Assembly: GCA_015487825.1 (NCBI GenBank)
Contig: WFOZ01000761.1
Coordinates: forward strand, 1-8,888
Source: Planctomycetaceae bacterium
Lineage (GTDB): Bacteria; Planctomycetota; Planctomycetia; Planctomycetales; Planctomycetaceae
Reading direction: 5' to 3'
Length of the DNA: 8,888 nucleotides
Shown here: one piece after another, positions 1 to 6,183 of the stretch
How the letters are laid out: every line of letters begins with the position of its first letter
Position numbering within the stretch: the stretch's first letter is position 1
Translations under genes and position numbers: made by a program
Notes under the pieces: generated by a model
Told to the model about the DNA's origin: nothing
What the model saw: only the letters and a program-made list of their open reading frames with translations
Database searches by the model: none

Positions 1-426
1 CGCCAGTGTCGCTTCTCCAACAACTTGAGTGCTGAAATCTTCAAGCAACATCGAACCAAAAAAACTTCCGAAAAACAGCCCCCAGAAAATCGCCATCGCA
101 ATCCAGGTGCAGGGATCCCGGAGAATTCTGTTCGGGACATCTACACATAGAACTCTACCCCAGTCACGTATGCGAAAAGTTTCGCTGCGATACAGCATCG
201 CATGCCCGTCAGCAACCAACTGATGCAGATAGCGAATTGTTTCGTCCGGGAAACCCATCGAAATACTTAAAGAGAGATCGCTACAGACGGCTCGATAACA
301 ACGTGCGAAATCGGCCAGGCGTGATGGATCAACTCGACGACTGGAATGGCCGCGAATCCATTCGATATCCTCTTCGAGTTGTTTCCACTGTTCTTTGCGA
401 GATTCGATCAGCTCCGTAATATTCAT
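1..426 (-). CDS. SpoIIM-like (DUF95) membrane protein, N-terminal part
   Basis: This frame is open from the start codon at 426 to the left edge, giving the first 142 residues of a larger protein. It begins MNITELIESRKEQWKQLEED and carries an early RVDPSRLADFARCYRAVCSD stretch, then TIRYLHQLVADGHAMLYR. These charged amphipathic helices are typical of the cytoplasmic N-terminus of SpoIIM/DUF95 proteins. The first membrane segment follows at about residues 103-124 (WIAMAIFWGLFFGSFFGSML). The rest of the membrane domain lies outside the window. The ATG overlaps the stop of the upstream RDD gene as ATGA, so the two are probably translationally coupled, and a strong Shine-Dalgarno sequence sits 8 nt upstream. 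Pairing of SpoIIM-like and RDD genes is common in bacteria that do not sporulate, so a sporulation role is not implied. The family's function there is not settled. The family call rests on recognised sequence style and on context. Confidence 0.82.
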   Translation of the reverse strand, partial: MNITELIESRKEQWKQLEEDIEWIRGHSSRRVDPSRLADFARCYRAVCSDLSLSISMGFPDETIRYLHQLVADGHAMLYRSETFRIRDWGRVLCVDVPNRILRDPCTWIAMAIFWGLFFGSFFGSMLLEDFSTQVVGEATLA

Positions 427-1259
427 GCGAGAGTCTCCTTGCCGATCCCCTCGGTCAGCCAGTTTGGCGTCTCGCTTTTTTGTTCATCGCGAGAGGGCTT
501 GACACTCTGCTCTGATTGCCTGGCAACCAGTCGGGCATATAACAAACAGAGCAGTTCATCAGGATTGGTTTGTTCCGGAAGGCTCCACATACGAATAAAA
601 TGGCGAGCCAGATTCCTGGCGATCTCGCGTCTGCGCGGCTTGGAAAGTTTTTTCCTGCGCGACATATATAATGTCAACCCCTCGATCAGCGCGGGATCAG
701 GACGAAATCGTGCAGGAATGATGTTGGCACTCAGTGTTGTGGCAGGAACCGATTCAGGAGAAGAAACCCGCCCCTGTTTTCCTTCAATGACCACGATCGT
801 CCCGGCAGCCAGGTCTCCCAGTCTTTGAAACCGGCGGCTGAACATCATCGAACCTAAACCGGCAAAACCGTGAGGGACCAGATCTGCTGTTCTTAGAAAA
901 CCTCTCAGAAATGCCTGCTGGGCGTTGATGGGAAGCCCGTTGGTGGAAACGACCCGTAAACGAAGTGCTTTTTTACCAACGGTTTGCCCATTACAAAACG
1001 TTTCCAGAAAACCGGCGTATCCCCATTGTAAAGCAAAAAATGTAATCAAGATAAATCCGGTAGAGGCTTCCCCGATAAGAAAACCGAAAACCATCGCCGT
1101 TGCAATCACAATCACCGCAATAAGAAGGTAATCAATGAAAAAAGCAACCAGCCGGGGAAAAGGCCCGGCTATACGAAAATCAAACCGAACATTTTCCGGT
1201 GTTACAACCAGCAGCACGCTATCTAAAGGTGCTGCTGATCCTGAAACAGTTGATGCCAT
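423..1259 (-). CDS. RDD family membrane protein with a basic C-terminal extension
   Basis: From the ATG at 1259 the product is 278 residues. An in-frame TTG at 1289 would add ten residues, but neither start has a clear ribosome site; I prefer the ATG. The RDD domain occupies roughly residues 20-160. It begins with the signature Arg/Asp helix (PRLVAFFIDYLLI), continues through a second hydrophobic segment (GFILITFFALQWGYAGFL), has the loop NGQTVGKKALRLRVV, and ends with RFQRLGDLAAGTIVV. RDD proteins are small integral membrane proteins of mostly unknown role, with some linked to ion transport. After the domain comes a soluble tail of over 100 residues, rich in Arg and Lys (for example SRRKKLSKPRRREIARNLAR). 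Its stop overlaps the start of the SpoIIM-like gene, and it follows the smaller RDD gene after a gap of 60 nt, so all three are probably co-transcribed. Confidence 0.85.
   Translation of the reverse strand: MASTVSGSAAPLDSVLLVVTPENVRFDFRIAGPFPRLVAFFIDYLLIAVIVIATAMVFGFLIGEASTGFILITFFALQWGYAGFLETFCNGQTVGKKALRLRVVSTNGLPINAQQAFLRGFLRTADLVPHGFAGLGSMMFSRRFQRLGDLAAGTIVVIEGKQGRVSSPESVPATTLSANIIPARFRPDPALIEGLTLYMSRRKKLSKPRRREIARNLARHFIRMWSLPEQTNPDELLCLLYARLVARQSEQSVKPSRDEQKSETPNWLTEGIGKETLA
435..440 (-). promoter_or_regulatory. Ribosome binding site of the SpoIIM-like gene
   Basis: Read on the minus strand this is AAGGAG, 8 nt before the ATG at 426-424. It lies inside the last codons of the upstream RDD gene. 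It supports this start and the ATGA overlap, and so a coupled operon. Confidence 0.75.
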
Positions 1260-1319
1260 AATGCTTTTGCAATCCGGGAATAAACTCAACGGATTAGGTT
1301 AACGTAAAAACATTAACAA

Positions 1320-1838
1320 TTATTTTTTAACTACAAGCGTCCCAGCCATTATGTCGTGCAAGGCCTGCTTCCTCTCTGTAAACGGCTGCATCAGATAACC
1401 AATCAGTAAAAGCAGACCCGAGATAGCTTTACCAAAAAATCGTCCCGTTGCTCTGCCAAAGCTGATGCGATTGCCCTGCATATCTGTCACTTTTATTCCG
1501 ATAGCCATTTTCCCGGGAGTCGCCATGTACGAGGAAGAGGTAAAGCCTGCCATGTAAACCCACTGGAGGACAAATCCGAAGAGCTGCAAACCCAGCTGCG
1601 GGCCCGGATCGGTAGGATCCACACCTGAAGAAACCATTAAAATTCCTGAAACAAGCCCAACAACAAACGCTATGACATTACAAATGATACCGTCAAGAAA
1701 GACGGCTGCAAACCTAGCCCAGAATGTTGCATAATCAACTCTTCCCGAATTACCTTCTTCCCTGTCATCTTCGAAGTCGTAGGTTTCCGGTGGTGCATAT
1801 GGATTATCACGATCATTAAAGTCATCTTCATTTGCCAT
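1320..1838 (-). CDS. Small RDD family membrane protein
   Basis: The product is 172 residues from the ATG at 1838, chosen because an AGGAG lies 8 nt upstream; the longer TTG start at 1874 has no such support. The N-terminus is hydrophilic and acidic (about residues 1-34) and contains NPYAPP, a proline-rich motif frequent near the starts of planctomycete membrane proteins. The RDD domain follows: the Arg/Asp helix YATFWARFAAVFLDGIICNV at about 36-55, a second hydrophobic segment near 80-96, the loop TPGKMAIGIKVTD at about 108-120, a third hydrophobic stretch GKAISGLLLLIGYL, and the terminal KQALHDIMAGTLVVKK. This is close to the full usual length of a minimal RDD protein. It is the first gene of the leftward three-gene operon. 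Molecular function is unknown. It is clearly divergent from the neighbouring RDD protein, so any duplication is old. Confidence 0.88.
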   Translation of the reverse strand: MANEDDFNDRDNPYAPPETYDFEDDREEGNSGRVDYATFWARFAAVFLDGIICNVIAFVVGLVSGILMVSSGVDPTDPGPQLGLQLFGFVLQWVYMAGFTSSSYMATPGKMAIGIKVTDMQGNRISFGRATGRFFGKAISGLLLLIGYLMQPFTERKQALHDIMAGTLVVKK

Positions 1839-1846
1839 GCTGTCGG

Positions 1847-1851
1847 CTCCT
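1847..1851 (-). promoter_or_regulatory. Ribosome binding site of the small RDD gene
   Basis: AGGAG on the minus strand, 8 nt before the ATG at 1838. It decides the start in favour of the ATG over the upstream in-frame TTG at 1874. Confidence 0.7.
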
Positions 1852-1930
1852 GTTGCTATTGAGGTGATCTGCAAGAAATTTCAGTGGATATAGAGAGGAA
1901 AACAGCTGAAGTTTACCACTGTATCAATTA

Positions 1931-1959
1931 AAATTAGTATACAAAGCATTCAGTGTCAA
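1931..1959 (-). promoter_or_regulatory. Candidate sigma-70-type promoter of the RDD/SpoIIM operon
   Basis: On the minus strand a consensus -35 box TTGACA (1959-1954) is followed after 17 bp by TAATTT (1936-1931). A better-looking TATACT at 1941-1936 is only 12 bp away, so the -10 assignment is unsure. The site is about 95 nt upstream of the small RDD start, facing the right way, in the divergent intergenic region. Inferred from consensus only. Confidence 0.4.
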
Positions 1960-1996
1960 CTCTCGCAATACTTTGCAGGATCAGGAATCAATTTCT

Positions 1997-2025
1997 TTGC
2001 GTGTCGTGCAATTTTCCAATACTAT
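1997..2025 (+). promoter_or_regulatory. Weak candidate promoter of the glycosyltransferase gene
   Basis: TTGCGT (1997-2002) and TACTAT (2020-2025) are 17 bp apart and face the glycosyltransferase gene, about 70 nt upstream of its first possible start. The boxes match the sigma-70 consensus only partly. A perfect 10-bp palindrome CTGGTACCAG lies immediately downstream at 2026-2035 and could be an operator. Nothing else was recognised in the 1875-2096 spacer. Confidence 0.25.
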
Positions 2026-2096
2026 CTGGTACCAGTTGCGGCTATCAGCCTGAATCACTCGTGTCGGGAATTTTGAAGTAGATTTGCGTTTCAGTA

Positions 2097-4061
2097 TTGG
2101 TACTAAATGTGGCTATAAAATCAGAGGCTGACAATTTGATTAATCAAACGCGGCCAAATGCGAAATCCGGACGATCATCTCGCAGAATTGCGATAGCCTC
2201 TTTGCTGACGTTCGTAGCAACAATGTTTCTTATTGTCCCGATGGAATGGCAACACTGGGTCTTCACGTTCTCTGCCGATTTCCCGCTGGCTGCATGGATG
2301 ACTGCTTTTGATGCTGATACCTCTTTGTATCTATACTGGCTGGTGGGGCTCCCTCTGTTTTACAAGTGGAGATTCCATCTGGCTGATCCACAAAGCAATA
2401 TTGCAGTCCGAGTTGAATCGTGGTTACAGGCAGGGAAATATGAAGCAGAATCTGCTTCAGTGAATGAATCAGAAAAGCGTTACGATCCGCGCTGGCTTCA
2501 ATATCTTGTTTCGGGCGTGATTGCAATAACCGGACTGTTTTGTGTTGCACACATCGGGCATCGTTTCGGAGATCTTCCCCCGGCTTATCACGATGAATAC
2601 AGTTACCTGTTCCAGATGGAAACTTTCTCAAAGGGGCGCATTACAAACGACCGATTTGAAGCAGCACCGGAACTGTTCGATCAAATGCACGTCCTGAATG
2701 ATTTCCCCGGAAAATTTGTCAGCCGCTATTTTCCGGGAACGGGTCTCTGGATGCTGCCATTTGCGGCAGCAGGTTCTGTTTACTGGGGGTATTACGTAGC
2801 ACAGGGACTTATCTGCCTGCTTGTATTTCGAATTGGTCGCGACCTTTCGGGAAATGGGACCGGACTACTGGCCGGCCTGTTGTGCGCCCTGGCCCCCGGT
2901 ATGAACCTGTTTGGAAATTTGTTACTGGCACATCACCCCTGCCTGGTTGGGCTGATCTTTTTTCTCTGGATGTTTCATCGCTGGTCGATTCGCAAATATT
3001 ATCACCAGGCATTTCTGGCGGGAATCGGACTGATTTTTGCCATGTACTGCCGTCCGATGACCGCATTCGGAATCGGCTTGCCCTACGGTCTGTGGTACTG
3101 GGCATCGGTGCTGCATTCAAAAGATTTTACGATCCGGCAAAAGGTGAAACAGCTGCTCGCAATCGGCGTCCCTGTAATTATCGGTTTACTGTTACTGCTG
3201 CCTTATAACGTAAAAACAACGGGGCATGCCCTGCTGACTCCTTACGAACAATACACGAAACTTCACACTCCCAGACACCAGTACGGGTTTCATAATCGCT
3301 CCCGTGCAGAAAAACAGATCGCAGAACAGCAGCAGGCGGGGGAGCCACTCCCAGTGATTGAGCATTATGATCGTTGGGCAACAGAACTCACCACGGCATT
3401 GGCAATTGAAAATGAACAACATCGCCTGATTGCAAGCAGTCAATGGACCCTGGGAATTATCCCTACGCTGGCCGGAGTTATTTTCTTTTGTGCTATCGGA
3501 CAAAACGACCGAAAAGAATGGTGGGCAATTTTTGCAGCTGTAATCAGCCTGCATCTGGTACACCTGCCTTACTGGTACGATGGCATCATGCACTGGCATT
3601 ACGTGTTTGAATCGGCCCCGCTTCTCATTCTGATCTTCGCCCGCAGTACGCAGCTACTTACTTACAATGCAAGAATTCGTGATCGCCATTGGACGGCAAT
3701 CTGGTGGCTCGGGCTCCCTTTGATCTCGTTGATTATCTCCTACACCACATTTGAACCGTTCTGGAGTTCAAATATGTCAGCCGGCATCAGCGAAGTGAAA
3801 TTCGCCCGGGTGCAACATGCTGCATTTAATAAACTGATTGACAGCAACGTTAAAGAAGAAGCCGTCGTCTTCATTAAAAAGAACCCGGACGATATACATC
3901 TCGATTTTGTAATCAACAGCCCTGATCTGAATACCCGGGTTTTAAGAGCACACTGGCTGCCCGAGAAATATTCTGTCGATCAATTACAAAAACTTTTCCC
4001 CAACCGGGTACTTTATCTGGCAGACATCTCTGAAAAGAAAATCGATAAACTGCTGCCTTAA
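2097..4061 (+). CDS. Polytopic glycosyltransferase, GT-C / family 39-like
   Basis: A 654-residue membrane protein with about ten hydrophobic segments, for example near residues 31-50, 73-90, 135-152, 214-245, 255-275, 280-294, 305-325, 352-370, 451-467, 475-490, 502-515 and 534-551. The motif HDEYSYLFQMETFSKGRIT at 165-183, after an early membrane segment, matches the acidic first-loop motif of GT39-type (PMT/ArnT-like) enzymes; D166 and E167 are the likely catalytic or metal residues. Downstream are YFPGTGLWMLP (211-221), AHHP (278-281) and RPMTAFGIGLP (319-329), all of the style of this family. Such enzymes transfer a sugar from a polyprenyl-phosphate donor to a lipid or protein acceptor outside the membrane; donor and acceptor here are unknown. 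The hydrophilic C-terminus (about 555-654) is probably periplasmic. The start is uncertain: TTG 2097 or GTG 2109, neither with a ribosome site, and an in-frame stop at 2079 limits extension. The stop codon lies in the flanking duplication of the element that follows. Confidence 0.8.
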   Translation: MVLNVAIKSEADNLINQTRPNAKSGRSSRRIAIASLLTFVATMFLIVPMEWQHWVFTFSADFPLAAWMTAFDADTSLYLYWLVGLPLFYKWRFHLADPQSNIAVRVESWLQAGKYEAESASVNESEKRYDPRWLQYLVSGVIAITGLFCVAHIGHRFGDLPPAYHDEYSYLFQMETFSKGRITNDRFEAAPELFDQMHVLNDFPGKFVSRYFPGTGLWMLPFAAAGSVYWGYYVAQGLICLLVFRIGRDLSGNGTGLLAGLLCALAPGMNLFGNLLLAHHPCLVGLIFFLWMFHRWSIRKYYHQAFLAGIGLIFAMYCRPMTAFGIGLPYGLWYWASVLHSKDFTIRQKVKQLLAIGVPVIIGLLLLLPYNVKTTGHALLTPYEQYTKLHTPRHQYGFHNRSRAEKQIAEQQQAGEPLPVIEHYDRWATELTTALAIENEQHRLIASSQWTLGIIPTLAGVIFFCAIGQNDRKEWWAIFAAVISLHLVHLPYWYDGIMHWHYVFESAPLLILIFARSTQLLTYNARIRDRHWTAIWWLGLPLISLIISYTTFEPFWSSNMSAGISEVKFARVQHAAFNKLIDSNVKEEAVVFIKKNPDDIHLDFVINSPDLNTRVLRAHWLPEKYSVDQLQKLFPNRVLYLADISEKKIDKLLP

Positions 4062-4289
4062 CTGGACAGCGCCAGGTTCAACTCGTTCCCAAGCTCCTGC
4101 TTGGGAACGCACGGCTGGGAAGGTCCTCCTTCCCACCTGTTTTCGTTCGTTTTAGATGATTTTTAGTGCCGGCGTGAAGCAGGAGCTTCAGTCCCTTGCG
4201 TTCCCAAGGTGGACCTTGGGAACGAGGAAATAACATCAAGGTATATCACGAGTTACATCAAGCCTCAAATAGAACCTGGCGCTGTCCAG
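4062..4289. mobile_element. MITE-like element, copy 1 (228 bp, TTAA target duplication)
   Basis: A 228-bp non-coding element bounded by perfect 18-bp inverted repeats, CTGGACAGCGCCAGGTTC at 4062-4079 and its reverse complement at 4272-4289. It is flanked by TTAA on both sides (4058-4061 and 4290-4293), the expected footprint of a 4-bp target-site duplication. A second copy of identical length, with 11 mismatches, lies at 5890-6117. No transposase or credible open reading frame is inside, so it must be moved in trans, as a miniature inverted-repeat element. The TTAR duplications fit the YTAR targets that I recall for the IS701 family, but that link is inference. The interior holds four hairpins (annotated separately). 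The left duplication contains the stop codon of the glycosyltransferase gene. Confidence 0.85.
4082..4226 (+). repeat. Hairpin array inside element copy 1
   Basis: Four stem-loops follow one another. A: CGTTCCCAAGC at 4084-4094, loop TCCT, and its perfect complement at 4099-4109 (11 bp). B: TGGGAAGG at 4116-4123, loop TCCT, complement at 4128-4135 (8 bp). C: TGAAGC at 4175-4180, loop AGGA, complement at 4185-4190 (6 bp). D: CGTTCCCAAGG at 4199-4209, loop TGGA, complement at 4214-4224 (11 bp). Outer arms of A and D also pair with each other: CTCGTTCCCAAG at 4082-4093 with 4215-4226, a nested 12-bp inverted repeat. Palindromes built on GTTCCCA/TGGGAAC resemble REP-like units of many bacterial genomes. 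B is followed by a broken T-rich run, so a terminator role is possible but weak. Confidence 0.8.
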
Positions 4290-4341
4290 TTAATCCGGTC
4301 GACATTACATTACTGCGATACTCTACTCATTGTCTCCAGAC

Positions 4342-4345
4342 AGGA
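4342..4345 (+). promoter_or_regulatory. Ribosome binding site of the first DUF1501 gene
   Basis: AGGA lies 5 nt before the ATG at 4351 and 8 nt before a second ATG at 4354. It rules against the longer TTG start at 4330 but does not choose between the two adjacent ATGs. Confidence 0.55.
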
Positions 4346-4350
4346 ATAAA

Positions 4351-5808
4351 ATGATGTCACAATTTCCCTGTGGTTTAACTCGTCGAGAGCTTGTCTGGGA
4401 AATGGGAGGCGGCTTTGCCGGTCTTGCTCTTGCCGGCTTACTTACTGGAGATGGTTTCGGTTCCCAATCTGTAAACGCTGCTGAACTAAAAAATATTCAG
4501 GGAGCCCTGGCGCCTAAGAAACCACATTTTCAAGCCAAAGCCAAGAGTGTCATTTTTCTGATGATGAATGGTGCCCCGAGTCAGGTCGATACTTTCGATT
4601 ACAAACCGGAGCTTGAAAAGTACGCAGGCAAAGCACTCCCTGCCGACAAAAAATTCATCAATTCTGGCGGTCGAAAGGTCGGCTATCTGACTCCTTCATT
4701 CCGAAAGTTTCGCCCTGGGGGAGAAAGTGGATTATTGATTTCCGACTTCTTCCCGAATGTTCGTAAACATGCAGATAAGCTGGCTGTTATCCGTTCCTGT
4801 CATACTGACAGTCACGCTCACGGTTCTGCTTTGGTGGAAATGAATACGGGGAAAACTTTCATCGGTCGCCCTTCGCTCGGGTCCTGGGCTGTTTACGGTC
4901 TGGGAACGGAAAATCAAAGTCTGCCTGGCTATGTGGTCATTCTTGATAAACGAGGCGGTCCGATCAGCGGACAGCCAAACTGGTCGAGTGGTTTTATGCC
5001 GGGCAGATACCAGGGGACACTTTTTCGACCGGTAGGAGATCCGATTCTCAATTTGAAAGGGCCTGCTCATATCAATCGTAAGGTTCAGCGAACGCAGTTG
5101 GACCTGCTGGATAAAATCAATCATGAACATCTCAGCAAACGGCCCGGTGGGCGTGAACTGGCCGCCCGAATTAACAGTTATGAACTCGCTTACCGTATGC
5201 AGGCCGAAGCCCCCGAAGCGGTTGATTTATCAACAGAAACAAAACAGACTCTCGAAGATTACGGCATCGGTTCAAAACCGACTGACGAATTTGGTCGCAA
5301 TTGTCTGGTCGCAAGGCGTCTTGTTGAACGAGGGGTTCGGTTCGTCCAGCTTTATTCGGGCGGAGGGCATCTGGAAGATACCTGGGATGCGCATAAAAGT
5401 ATTGAATCAAATCACGGATTACATGCCGCCGAGGTCGATCAACCGATTGCAGCATTATTAGCTGATCTCGAACAACGTGGCCTGCTTGAAAATACGTTGG
5501 TCGTCTGGGGAGGCGAATTCGGGCGTATGCCTTTTAGTGAAGGGAAGGGGGAGCCGGGGAGGAATCATAATCCATACGGCTTTTCGATGTGGATGGCTGG
5601 CGGCGATGTCAAAGGCGGAATGGCCCACGGAGAAACCGACGAATTCGGTTTCGAAGCGATTATCGATAAAGCTCATTTACACGATATTCACGCAACAATC
5701 CTGCACCTGCTGGGGTTGGATCACGAAATTCTACACTGGTTCCATCAGGGACGCAAAGAAACTTTAACCGATATTGGCGGTAACGTCCTACACAACATCA
5801 TTGCCTGA
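4351..5808 (+). CDS. DUF1501 domain protein, Tat-exported
   Basis: A 485-residue, full-length DUF1501 protein. Residues 1-43 form a twin-arginine signal: LTRRELVWEMGGG at 9-21, then a hydrophobic stretch to about 31; cleavage may fall after VNA at 41-43. The domain follows: KSVIFLMMNGAPSQVDTFDY (65-84), the HTDSHAHGSALVEMNTGK segment (151-168), PSLGSWAVYGLG (174-185), LVERGVRFVQLYSGGG (324-339) with WDAH (345-348), TLVVWGGEFGRMP (382-394), GRNHNPYGFSMWMAGG (403-418) and HDIHATILHLLGLD (444-457). DUF1501 belongs to the sulfatase/alkaline phosphatase-like fold and its His/Asp motifs suggest metal binding; the substrate is unknown. In planctomycetes these genes usually sit beside DUF1549/DUF1553 cytochrome-type genes, but none is adjacent here. 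The gene is bracketed by the two MITE-like copies. The variant GRNHNP differs from the GRDHHP of the second DUF1501 in this window. Confidence 0.92.
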   Translation: MMSQFPCGLTRRELVWEMGGGFAGLALAGLLTGDGFGSQSVNAAELKNIQGALAPKKPHFQAKAKSVIFLMMNGAPSQVDTFDYKPELEKYAGKALPADKKFINSGGRKVGYLTPSFRKFRPGGESGLLISDFFPNVRKHADKLAVIRSCHTDSHAHGSALVEMNTGKTFIGRPSLGSWAVYGLGTENQSLPGYVVILDKRGGPISGQPNWSSGFMPGRYQGTLFRPVGDPILNLKGPAHINRKVQRTQLDLLDKINHEHLSKRPGGRELAARINSYELAYRMQAEAPEAVDLSTETKQTLEDYGIGSKPTDEFGRNCLVARRLVERGVRFVQLYSGGGHLEDTWDAHKSIESNHGLHAAEVDQPIAALLADLEQRGLLENTLVVWGGEFGRMPFSEGKGEPGRNHNPYGFSMWMAGGDVKGGMAHGETDEFGFEAIIDKAHLHDIHATILHLLGLDHEILHWFHQGRKETLTDIGGNVLHNIIA

Positions 5809-5889
5809 GCTCTGATAGCTGTAACCAATCAGACGATCTGCATACTATCGCTTACCACTTTCAAAGTGCGGTTAAAGATATTATGTTAG

Positions 5890-6117
5890 CTGGACAGCGC
5901 CAGGTTCAACTCGTTCCCAAGCTCCTGCTTGGGGACGCACGGCTGGGAAGGTCCTCCTTCCCGCGTGTTTTCGTTCGTTTGAGATGAATTTTAGTTCCGA
6001 CGTGAAGCAAGAGCTTCATTCCCTTGCGTTCCCAAGGTGGACTTTGGGAACGAGGAAATAACATCAAGGTATATCACGAGTTACATCAAGCCTTAAATAG
6101 AACCTGGCGCTGTCCAG
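5890..6117. mobile_element. MITE-like element, copy 2 (228 bp, TTAG target duplication)
   Basis: The second copy has the same orientation, length and perfect 18-bp terminal inverted repeats (5890-5907 and 6100-6117). It is flanked by TTAG at 5886-5889 and 6118-6121, a target duplication distinct from the TTAA around copy 1. By eye the two copies differ at 11 of 228 positions with no insertions or deletions, about 95% identity, and the ends are invariant. It lies 81 nt after the DUF1501 stop and about 65 nt before the ATP-grasp start, so it may affect the 5' region of that gene. No coding capacity was seen. Confidence 0.85.
5910..6054 (+). repeat. Hairpin array inside element copy 2
   Basis: The same four stem-loops as in copy 1 occur at 5912-5937, 5944-5963, 6003-6018 and 6027-6052. 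Stems A, B and D each carry one change, and each leaves a G:T(U) wobble when read on the plus strand (GGGAACG to GGGGACG, CCTTCCCA to CCTTCCCG, CCTTGGG to CTTTGGG). The loop of hairpin C changes from AGGA to AAGA. The TCCT loops of A and B are unchanged. Confidence 0.78.
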
Positions 6118-6183
6118 TTAGATATGGTTCTGTAAGTATCAGAGAGATGCCTCGCATTCCTATCGGGAAATGAAATTGTAGTG

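Noticed and set aside
346..828. 160-codon open frame on the plus strand opposite the RDD gene
   Set aside because: It lies opposite well-supported RDD and SpoIIM-like coding sequence, and its translation shows no domain.
1298..1317. Attenuator-like inverted repeat GTTAA/TTAAC between the two RDD genes
   Set aside because: It is a short, AT-rich imperfect stem in a spacer of a few tens of bases, with no terminator features.
4095..4184. Kissing interaction between the TCCT loops (A, B) and the AGGA loop (C)
   Set aside because: The loops are complementary in copy 1, but in copy 2 loop C is AAGA, so the pairing is not conserved.
4299..4327. Promoter of the first DUF1501 gene (TCGACA then TACTCT or TCTACT)
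   Set aside because: Spacing is 14 bp for the first -10 candidate, and the second is a poor match, so no convincing pair exists.
5853..5876. Terminator hairpin after the first DUF1501 gene (CACTTT/AAAGTG)
   Set aside because: The stem is short with a tiny loop, its extension needs bulges, and no T-run follows.
4058..6121. Composite transposon carrying the DUF1501 gene
   Set aside because: Each element copy has its own matched duplication (TTAA/TTAA and TTAG/TTAG) and the outer flanks do not match, which favours two separate insertions.
6147..6173. Eight-codon upstream open frame before the ATP-grasp gene
   Set aside because: It has no correctly spaced ribosome site and nothing suggests regulation; chance is the simplest explanation.
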